DNA of 64,000 bases from Paramacrobiotus metropolitanus (lineage: Eukaryota; Tardigrada; Eutardigrada; Parachela; Macrobiotidae): positions 186,001 to 250,000 of the forward strand of contig NW_026570255.1 in NCBI RefSeq assembly GCF_019649055.1, given 5' to 3'. The position numbers were made by a program, and so were the translations under genes. Below, one piece after another: positions 56,640 to 64,000 of the stretch; the first letter of the stretch is position 1, and every line of letters begins with the position of its first letter. The notes under the pieces were generated by a model. It was not told the origin of the DNA and ran no database searches. It saw only the letters and a list, made by a program, of their open reading frames with translations.

Positions 56640-57934
56640 CGATAGGCAATGTCCGTGCGCCACTTGCATCCTGAGTCCGGAGACATTTCGACGCATTACC
56701 GACAACCCCCTTTATCGCCAGTTTAAATTTGAGACGGTACAGAATCAGACAACGCAGGCGGATGCCGGGTTGTGCACCGCCACATAGTTGATCATGTCGC
56801 AAAGAATCATCATATCTTCGCTGCTCGTTCGCTGGTTTTTTTGCGTCCACCACAACGTGCTGGATACCGTCGTATAAGCGTTTAGACACCGTCGCAAATC
56901 GGAAGAATGAGACTTATGCTTCTTTGCAGTCGGCGTCGTCTCGAATCAGAATTCGGGATATCAACGCCGGCTACCCAATCATCTGGTTCCACGCTGAGCA
57001 GACCGCGCGCATCTTCATCTTCGTCACACTATCCAAGTGCGAGAACACTTCCAGCCACAACTCCAATGGAAAGGCAGCTATTTCGTGGACGGTCGAGGCC
57101 ACCTCCAAAACATTAGACTTACTGATCAGCTTATTGTGGATCTTGTCCTCCGCATCCCAAAAACCGCTCCACAAACGTAACAAAAGTGCGATTGCAAACA
57201 AGAAAACTTCGTCCTCACCAGCCGTTCCATTGCCCACTAGCGACTTTCCTGATTAAGATGACCCGGCTGACAAATGTACCCGAGGCAGCCGGTCACGAGC
57301 CCCACCGTGGACAACGTGTACCGATGGAAATCGAATTCGTGACCATTTGATCTCCTGATGAAGGTTCCTGCTTCTTCGGTGGACAGCGAGCGAAATTTAT
57401 CGCCGATCGGCACAGCGCTTTGGATGAAGATCCCCGGCGCGATATGACGCTCTGATGCGAAGCTTGGCTCAAGCAACTGATGTCCTTCTGCCTGGCGATT
57501 AACGCTCACCGGCACCCATTTCTTCCGATCTGGCCAGCGAATGCGTTCGATGGGGACGAAATCTGAACAACTCATTCCGCTGGCCTTGTTTTGCCAATGG
57601 ACTATGGCTCCTCCGTACTACGAGAGCGGCAGACCGCCGTCGAACTGGAACATGTCCGATTTCCCCGGGAACCATGTCCACAGAACCACCGGCGTCTCCG
57701 GTGCCAGCACTTCCACTTTAACGGGGAACGGTCCTTCCGGAGACACATTGGCAACGCTGGTCTCCTCCGGCCAGAAGAGAAGAGACGGTGTAATAGGGCG
57801 TATTCCCGGCGACGGTTGGGCAGAAGAGGTCAACGAAGAGACAGTGTCCGCCACTCCCACCACGCGTCCAAAGCGCAGCATCCCGCCAGCGTGCGAATGT
57901 CCACGTTATTTGGGTGGCTCAGGTTGCTGGGCAT
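56640..57934 (-). pseudogene. F-box family copy L, heavily decayed
   Basis: It starts at 57934 (MPSNLSHPNNVDI). Exon 1 has frame changes around 57820-57880 (only MLRFGRVVGVAD and LFWPEETSVANV are recognisable), a TAG in SQYGGA near 57618 and a TAG at the Trp of ESRWWAME near 57239. The intron 1 acceptor AG has become GG (TTTTTGGGATGCGG, near 57159). Exon 2 keeps the F-box FPLELWLEVFSHLDSVTKMK, changes frame after AWNQMIG, and ends near 56640 in the upstream DNA of copy K; the second half of exon 2 and exon 3 are missing. Confidence 0.8.
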
Positions 57935-59022
57935 AGTTAACAACGTGGAATACCAAATGGGTTTTGCGTAATCAGCCACAGCGGCTACTAGAGTCTTCCT
58001 TTTAAAACTACTTTAAAGAAGTGGTTTTTTTTTCTTTAAAGAAAGGAATTTTGCTAGAGCAATTGAGTAATAGTAAAATTCAAAAAGGTGCCCGGCTTCC
58101 AATGGAACAGACAAGGAAGGACAACGGGAAACCAGTAACAGTGTGTTACGGTAATATTAATGGAAGGAGTCCAGGAAAAATTAGAATGCCATCGGATGTT
58201 GTTGGTACACTCTGCGGCATCAGATTTGAATTTCTGGAGACGGCTAAATCTGCGGTTGTTTCAACGGTTCAACAGATAACAGAAAATGGTAAAATACGGC
58301 TGTCCAATTAGCGTTGTGACGGACCATCGGCGCATTTACGTACGCACAATCTTTCTTTTGGCCAGCACAATATTTATCGACTATTTAGAAATATTTTTTT
58401 GGTTTCTTTTTTTCGGTACTTGAATTTGCGTACCACGTATGTACTGTAGATTTGTGCAGGTACGGTTGCACTGTAGTGTATGCAGGTACGGTTGCACTGT
58501 AGTGTAAACCGTAAATGTTATAAATGGAAATTATTATTTTATAGTTGCTTTTGTAAATAGTGCCACATTGTTTTACAAATTTAGTATCTGTATTTCTAGA
58601 TGCAGATTACAGACGTCAGTGATTCAAGAAAATTGTGCAACTGGTCAGTCGCACTGGAAAGAGTTAATTGCATGGAATCCATGCAATCCAAATAGGTATT
58701 CGTACATATGCACTTTAATATGGTTTTTACAACTGCTTTTAATGGTTCTTATCTTAAAGTAACGAGTTTGCTAAAACATCGGTGAGAACTGAAAATTCTC
58801 CTCAATACGGAAACGACAAACACTTGCAAGAAAAAACAAACGTAAATAACGGTTTTGTCGTTCGATCCAAGTATTTTCATAAGTTCAATGACGCAATACC
58901 AAAGCTGCATCTCGTGTTTGAGAAGTGAAGCTAAAACCTAAAGTTGGCACGAAAATGATGCGCACTACGATATCCATTTATCAGGTCCATATCGAACGGA
59001 TTGAGGCTTCCAGGCCGTCCTT
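57935..59022. other. Intergenic L/M
   Basis: A 96-codon frame at 58021-58311 has no recognisable domain. A 26-bp unit (TGCAGGTACGGTTGCACTGT...) is repeated twice at 58455-58506. Otherwise the stretch is AT-rich. Confidence 0.45.
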
Positions 59023-60900
59023 TCACTGATCCAGTCCGGTTAGGTAAGCGAGACTATGCCGGGCAAACGGCGACAGTTTCTCCACCTGGACACCTCGCAG
59101 ACCTTCCGTGCACCACTTCTTCCCGCGATAATGCGGCGAGGGACGCGGATCAGCCGACTGCAGCGAACACAGCATCTACAAAATAAAATACCCATTTTTT
59201 CGAAACCCAGTTTAGTCGAAAAGCAGCTAGTCGTTTTAGCTACAAATTAAACTGGGGCCGCCAAAATTTCAAGATACCCAAGAAACCAAACAACCATAAC
59301 AAATCTAACCAACCGTGAAAACATACGATCCAACACGATCAAGAACCATAAGAAAGCTACGAATAAACTTAATAACTAAAAAACCTAAAAAATGCAGGCA
59401 AACTAGGAATCCAACATTCCTTACCGCGCAGACAAGTTCTGTTAATAGAACCGGTGTGTCCGCCAGGCGACTCAACCAGTGGGAGAGTTCCTGTAGCTGT
59501 AGGTCCTGGTCACGCGGAACCGGCAGCGCCGCCTCCAGCGCATCAAAAAACGCGCAGCCGAAACCACGACCAACTGGCAGTCGTAATCGGGTATCGGGAA
59601 AAAAGGCACGGCTATCCAGATCAAAGCAGAAAGACAAAACAACACTGCATTTGTCCATGAGGACCGTATCGCACGGCAAAGTACCGCAAACGGCAAAGAA
59701 CTCCTCCAGGAAATAAAAACCGTCCCATGGCTCCTTCGTCACCGTTAACGGATCCCACTGATGCCGGACACATTCCGGTACACCGGAAATGCCGACCCCC
59801 CACTTAATCTGCAGTTTCAGTACGAAACGGCGTAGATGCACACTGCGCAGGCGGATTCCGGGTTTGTGCTGCGCCACATAGTGGATCATGTCCAGTAGCA
59901 TCATCATCTCATCGCTGCTCGTCCGCCGGTTTCCAGCATCCACTGCAATGTGCTGCGTGCCGGAATGCAAGCGCTTGTACACCGTCGCCAAGAGAAAGAA
60001 GGCAGCGTGATCCTGCTTCGATCCATCCCAGTCTGCGATCAAAATACGGCCGCTCAATGCCGGCGTCTCCATCATCTGGTTCCACGCTGCGCAGACTGGA
60101 CGCAACTGCATCTGTGTAACGGTGTCCATGTGCGAGAACACTTCCAGCCACAACTCCAACGGAAGTACCACCTTTTCGTGGACTGTTGGGGCCTGGACAG
60201 AAAACCTGGGTTTGCGATTCAGCTTATACAGCGTGTCCACTGCATCCTGAAACCCGCGTGATACAAGTAAACAAGGTCTAAGTCGATTCGAAAGCCGATA
60301 GCTTCTGCCTTACCCGCAACTCGATCCACCAAGGACTTTCTTGCTCCGGGAACCCTTCCTGATAAACAAACCCCAAAAAGCCGTCGACAAGCTCCACCAC
60401 GTTCACCGGACACCGACAGAAATCAAATTCCGGACCCTTCAGTTGTCGGATGAGCGCCTGCGCTTCTTCACTTGAGATCGAGAGAAATTCATCGCCCAGC
60501 GGCACCGCACTCTTGACAATAACCCCTTGTTGGATACGGCAGTACGGACCAGCCAAGTCAAATCCCTGCGCTTGTTGATCTAGCGTATGCAGAATCGATT
60601 CAGTCTGATTTAGGAAGCGAATGCGTTCGATGGGGACAAAATCGGTGCGCGGCACGCCACTAGCTGGACACTGCCAACGCACCAGCGCTCCTCCGTACTG
60701 CGAGAGCGGTATCTCACGTTCGAACATGACCAGCTCCCCTGGGAGCCAAGCCCACGGACCGGACCCCGTCTCCAGCGTCAGCGCTTCCACTTTGAAGGGG
60801 AAGTTTTCTTTATTGGACATATCAGCTAGACTCGTCTTGTCCGGCCAGAAGAGACGGTGGAATGGAACGAATTCACGGCGTCGGTTGGGACAGAGGATAT

Positions 60901-61220
60901 TATAACGTTAGGTTAACTAACTCAAACTGGGTTGGCGATGTGCCGCTCCAGGAAGCTTATTGGTTTACGTTAAGATGGTGGTTATTGTAGAACAAGAGAA
61001 AAGGTTACGGGCGTTTCGTAGGTAATTTATTAGCACAGCTCGTAAGTAATTAGAATAGCTCGTAAGTAACGTTAGCTCGTACAGTCGATAGCTCGTAAGT
61101 CGTTAGCTCGTAGAATGTTAGTTTACAATAACGTAACATAGGTTTTTATACGAGTACATGAATCATAAGTAAATCAGATAATTAGTTAGTTTATTTGTCA
61201 TCCATGATTCATCCGTTATA
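60901..61220 (-). repeat. 3' LTR of the Gag-only element
   Basis: This 320-bp copy is nearly identical to 62890-63209. It contains repeated AGCTCGTAAGTAA-type words (about 61037-61110). Confidence 0.85.
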
Positions 61221-61468
61221 TCCCCCTCGGTAGGCGGAAGATATACTTGTCTTCCAGGATGGTGGGAGGGAAGGATGTTCTTGGTATGTGGTCTTCCAGC
61301 GTTCGAGTCTTGTACGCGAGCTTGCTAATTAGGTAGAGTATTGGAGTTGAGCGGGTCGTAATGACAAATCGTATTAGGAACAGTATTTGGGATTGGAGCA
61401 TAAGAGAAAAGAATGCATACGGGCAAGGATATAGCAGGGAAACTGACTGTAAGTAATTTACAGTACAG

Positions 61469-62836
61469 TTACTTTTGCGCTGTCAGTTCCGCTAATTGCG
61501 CTTTAAGACGTGCAATTTCGTCATCTTTCTCGCGCAGTAATTGAGCATGCGGAAACGACCGAGTCAACTCATCCTCAGTGTAACCAGAAACGTGATTGTC
61601 GTTCAGGAATTTTGGGATGTCACGAACAATTCGTACATCATCCAAACATTCACTGACTTCGATTAGCGGGTATTTACGATTGGCATTGTGGAACCTTTTG
61701 TACAAGTACATATCTTCATCTCGTCGTGCGTTCCACATATATTCACGTAGTTCCGCATCAAACTGACCGTTCCAGACATTCTGACCAGGCCAAAATGGTT
61801 GGTCAATAGCGAAGAATTGACTTGCATCGAAATATGCAGGTGGTTCATCAACTCTCATCATCTTGTTACGGTAATTGCCGTATACAAAACCGGTACGATG
61901 TTCCCATCGCTGTCTGTTATCTCGGTTCTTATACGTAACCCATTGGGAATTGGCAAACTTATTGTGCCAAGTCTGCTGTGTATACTGCGGGCTCAGGGAG
62001 GTTGGCACAGGATGTGGAAACGTAATAGTAGTATTCTTCTGCACCACTCGGGAGATACCAGGGGCATTTGTATCGGTCAAGAACAGCAATTGTTCACGTA
62101 AGTCTTGCATACATCGACCCATAATTCGGTTAACGTTTCGGTCATGGTCATTATCCGCATTAGTTTCATTCTGGCGAGCAATTTCGACACCACGTCCTAA
62201 GTCAGCAATATATCGAATAATATCGCGTTTTGAACGATTCTGGTAATCTTTTAAAAATTCGTTGAACGGCAGTTTAAGAGGATCATGCGCCGTATGGCGT
62301 TGCTTGTCATCAGTATTCTGCTCAGTAGTCACCGTAGTGTTAGGGGTATCGGTAACAGATGCATGGTAGTATGTGGTACGATGTACCGGCGCTTTGGGCG
62401 CAGTGTCATCCAATATGACACGACGGCTGTCAGAAGTACTAGCGGTCACCGCAAGAGCATAGTCTCGGGGCGGTGGCACTGGTGACATTTGTTCAGGAAA
62501 GCGGCCATCGTCGTAACTGGTAACCGACATTTCGTCATCGGCTTTCTCGTTTGCCCCGACGGGCATGGTCACAACAGGCGCAGTGTCGGGCTTCGGTTTC
62601 GGCGCACGTTTTTTCGGCATCGTGTCGCAACCGGTGGTACTGGGTTTGGCCGGCGTAGGTAGCGGATCGGATACCGTTGTCGCTGATTTCTTCAGTTGCG
62701 GCGGGACGTATGGTGTCTTCCCGGCAGATTTCGCTCTGGTACGGGATACTGTAGGCAACAGTGCTACCAGTTTCCGAGGCGGGTTGGGTGCGTCGCTTTC
62801 GGAGTCGGAGTCGTGGAAAAGGCGCTTAGGTGGCAT
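61469..62836 (-). CDS. Gag-like protein of the LTR element
   Basis: A 455-codon open frame starts MPPKRLFHDSDSESDAPNPP. The first 190 residues are disordered and rich in Pro, Ser, Thr and Lys. A central helical part (FNEFLKDYQNRSKRDIIRYI; RIMGRCMQDLREQLLFLTD) and a Trp/Tyr-rich part (QPFWPGQNVWNGQFDAELRE) follow. The C-terminus is a short coiled coil (LREKDDEIARLKAQLAELTA). No zinc knuckle, protease or polymerase motif is seen. The Gag role is inferred from its position between LTRs; sequence similarity to known Gag families is not obvious to me. Confidence 0.6.
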   Translation of the reverse strand: MPPKRLFHDSDSESDAPNPPRKLVALLPTVSRTRAKSAGKTPYVPPQLKKSATTVSDPLPTPAKPSTTGCDTMPKKRAPKPKPDTAPVVTMPVGANEKADDEMSVTSYDDGRFPEQMSPVPPPRDYALAVTASTSDSRRVILDDTAPKAPVHRTTYYHASVTDTPNTTVTTEQNTDDKQRHTAHDPLKLPFNEFLKDYQNRSKRDIIRYIADLGRGVEIARQNETNADNDHDRNVNRIMGRCMQDLREQLLFLTDTNAPGISRVVQKNTTITFPHPVPTSLSPQYTQQTWHNKFANSQWVTYKNRDNRQRWEHRTGFVYGNYRNKMMRVDEPPAYFDASQFFAIDQPFWPGQNVWNGQFDAELREYMWNARRDEDMYLYKRFHNANRKYPLIEVSECLDDVRIVRDIPKFLNDNHVSGYTEDELTRSFPHAQLLREKDDEIARLKAQLAELTAQK

Positions 62837-62889
62837 GGGATGGTGTTGCGTATTATAACCTGGATGCTATACGGCACCCAGGAGCGCCA

Positions 62890-63209
62890 TATAACGTTAG
62901 GTTAACTAACTCAAACTGGGTTGGCGATGTGCCGCTCCAGGAAGCTTATTGGTTTACGTTAAGATGGTGGTTATTGTAGAACAAGAGAAAAGGTCACGGA
63001 CGTTTCGTAGGTAATTTATTAGCACAGCTCGTAAGTAATTAGAATAGCTCGTAAGTAACGTTAGCTCGTACAGTCGATAGCTCGTAAGTCGTTAGCTCGT
63101 AGAATGTTAGTTTACAATAACGTAACATAGGTTTTTATACGAGTACATGAATCATAAGTAAATCAGATAATTAGTTAGTTTATTTGTCATCCATGATTCA
63201 TCCGTTATA
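62890..63209 (-). repeat. 5' LTR of the Gag-only element
   Basis: This 320-bp LTR lies next to the candidate primer-binding site at 62872-62889 and is upstream of the Gag-like frame on the minus strand. Confidence 0.85.
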
Positions 63210-63319
63210 ATATCGACGAAGAGCCCGTTGTCCGCCACGTCCACCACGCTCCCGTACCGCATTATCCGATCGTCGCCTAGGACATCCACGTTGTTTGGAT
63301 GGTTCAGGTGGCTGGGCAT

Positions 63320-64000
63320 GTTTGGCGATGGGGGCACAGAATGTGCAGTACGATTGTGATTGTACTCAGTGACCAGCAATGCAATCCAAAGTTTCGCTAA
63401 AGTCGTCCTTCTTAACTACAACGCAAACAGAGATATGTCGGCGCAGGGACAATCCTGCAATGCGTTACCTTTTTATTACTGCATGCAAGAAAAGAAAAAT
63501 AATCATTCGAGCATTGTATTTACGTGTATACAGTCAGCGGTATGGAATCGTTCGTCTCCGGTAGGAATGAAACCGAATGGGTCCTCCTTTATTTCGATGA
63601 TTCAGCCTGCTAACTGAACAAAATGGATTACAAGACAGCCAATCCAACGTAATCTTGCTCTTGTTCAGTCGTTAGCGCATTCGGCATGTAGCTATACGTA
63701 AACTCAACCCTTTCTCTACGTCCAAAATACGTAGTGTCAATTTGTAGGAGGGAAAGGTTGTCAAGCGCGGGTCAATGCAACGCATATCGTTGCCCGCACT
63801 TGCAAAGGAGCAATTAAAAATGCGTACTCGAAAAACTCAAATTCGACTGCCGATGGCTGACGTGTCGGACATCTACCTTAACCTGTGAAGCGCTGTTTTT
63901 CCTGAAATGACCAGGTCGTTACCAAGATTACACAACTCTGATAAACAAACTGTGTAACGGTTATCTTCTACAAGTAACGACGAATATTTGCATAGACAGC
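63320..64000. promoter_or_regulatory. Upstream region of M
   Basis: It aligns by eye with the upstream region of K: CTGAACAAAATGGATTA near 63615, CAGCCAATCCAACG (CCAAT box) near 63637, GTCAATTTGTAGGA near 63737 and CACTTGCAAAGGAG near 63800. The homology runs to the window edge, so the duplicated unit includes at least 680 bases of 5' DNA. Confidence 0.5.

Larger units (their letters stand above)
60901..63209 (-). mobile_element. Gag-only LTR retroelement in gene M exon 1
   Basis: Two direct repeats of 320 bp (60901-61220 and 62890-63209), nearly identical by eye, begin TATAACG and end CGTTATA; the insertion is flanked by ATAT (60897-60900 and 63210-63213). Next to the 5' LTR on the minus strand is TGGCGCTCCTGGGTGCCG, which fits a tRNA primer-binding site (complement ends in CCA). 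A purine run (GAGGGGGA) precedes the 3' LTR. It encodes one Gag-like protein and no pol. It looks whole for a non-autonomous element, with no evident breaks, and must be young. Confidence 0.85.
59023..63319 (-). pseudogene. F-box family gene M, split by an LTR element
   Basis: Exon 1 begins at 63319 (MPSHLNHPNNVDVLGDDRIM), reads to GLFVDI at 63214, is interrupted by the 2,309-bp LTR element plus its 4-bp duplication, and resumes at 60900 with LCPNRRREFVPFHRLFW to 60314. Without the inserted bases exon 1 is 693 bases, in frame. Intron 1 is 67 nt, exon 2 is 60246-59425 (DAVDTLYKLN; F-box LPLELWLEVFSHMDTVTQMQ; FGCAFFDALEAALPVPRDQD), intron 2 is 249 nt and exon 3 is 59175-59023 (MLCSLQSADPRPSPHYRGKK). 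No other lesion was seen, so the host gene was intact when the element arrived. Confidence 0.85.

Noticed and set aside
58021-58311. 96-codon frame between L and M
   Set aside because: No known domain, no visible splice partners and it lies in poorly conserved flank; support is too weak to call a gene.
1-64000. CRISPR arrays, operons or bacterial regulatory sites
   Set aside because: Introns, polyadenylation-like AT-rich ends and animal-type gene families show eukaryotic DNA; no spaced direct repeats of CRISPR type occur.
1-64000. tRNA or rRNA genes
   Set aside because: No cloverleaf box A/B pair or rRNA core sequence was recognised by eye; a tRNAscan run would be needed to exclude a tRNA.

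Overview
The window reads as animal nuclear DNA. Genes are split by short GT-AG introns (often 67-106 nt) in phase 0, and a lineage-specific F-box gene family is tandemly duplicated among many mobile elements. From memory, the family's N-terminal module (VDVLGDDG, RYGRVVDV, GLFVD..CPNRRREF) is typical of tardigrade genomes. A tardigrade such as Hypsibius or a relative is therefore my best guess, but I could not check it by a search.

Region 1 (1 to about 13,045, probably running past the left edge) is a Polinton/adintovirus-like fossil. A unique core (about 4,023-9,260) carries virion genes: penton-like minor capsid protein, basic core protein, double-jelly-roll major capsid protein, adenain-like protease, two conserved small proteins and an FtsK/HerA-type packaging ATPase. 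It is flanked by inverted arms of about 3.8 kb. Each arm holds an ADP-ribosylglycohydrolase, an unknown 172-residue gene, an unknown gene of about 260 codons and a cluster of four hairpins. No polymerase B or integrase is visible. The element looks broken in about three places, and a solo LTR sits in the left arm.

Region 2 (about 14,240-16,941) is a decayed non-LTR retrotransposon with a reverse transcriptase and a C-terminal zinc-finger plus restriction-like endonuclease domain. Its tail abuts, and ends, the first F-box pseudogene.

Region 3 (16.9-64 kb) holds thirteen copies of the F-box family (called A-M here). Each copy has exon 1 for a 220-250 residue N-terminal module, exon 2 for an F-box plus leucine-rich region, and exon 3 for a 45-57 residue C-terminal cap. 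B and H look intact. M is intact except for an LTR element in exon 1. G differs by one frameshift. D lost the donor of intron 1. J lost exon 3. A, C, E, F, I, K and L are pseudogenes. A/B, C/D and F/G are divergent pairs; J-M are a head-to-tail array on the minus strand that shares several hundred bases of upstream DNA.

Set into this cluster at 45.5-47.3 kb is an unrelated gene that appears to join a signal peptide, a six-cysteine defensin-like (CS-alpha-beta) domain, a GH16 beta-glucanase-like domain without an obvious catalytic motif, a Thr-rich stalk and a transmembrane segment. I regard this as the most interesting host gene here. Other insertions are a Gag-only LTR element with two nearly identical 320-bp LTRs (60,901-63,209), a Gag-like fragment that ends gene J, a 1.47-kb inverted-repeat element (55,145-56,616), a 473-bp inverted-repeat element inside the F-box of copy K, and a 437-bp mariner-type MITE (43,311-43,747).
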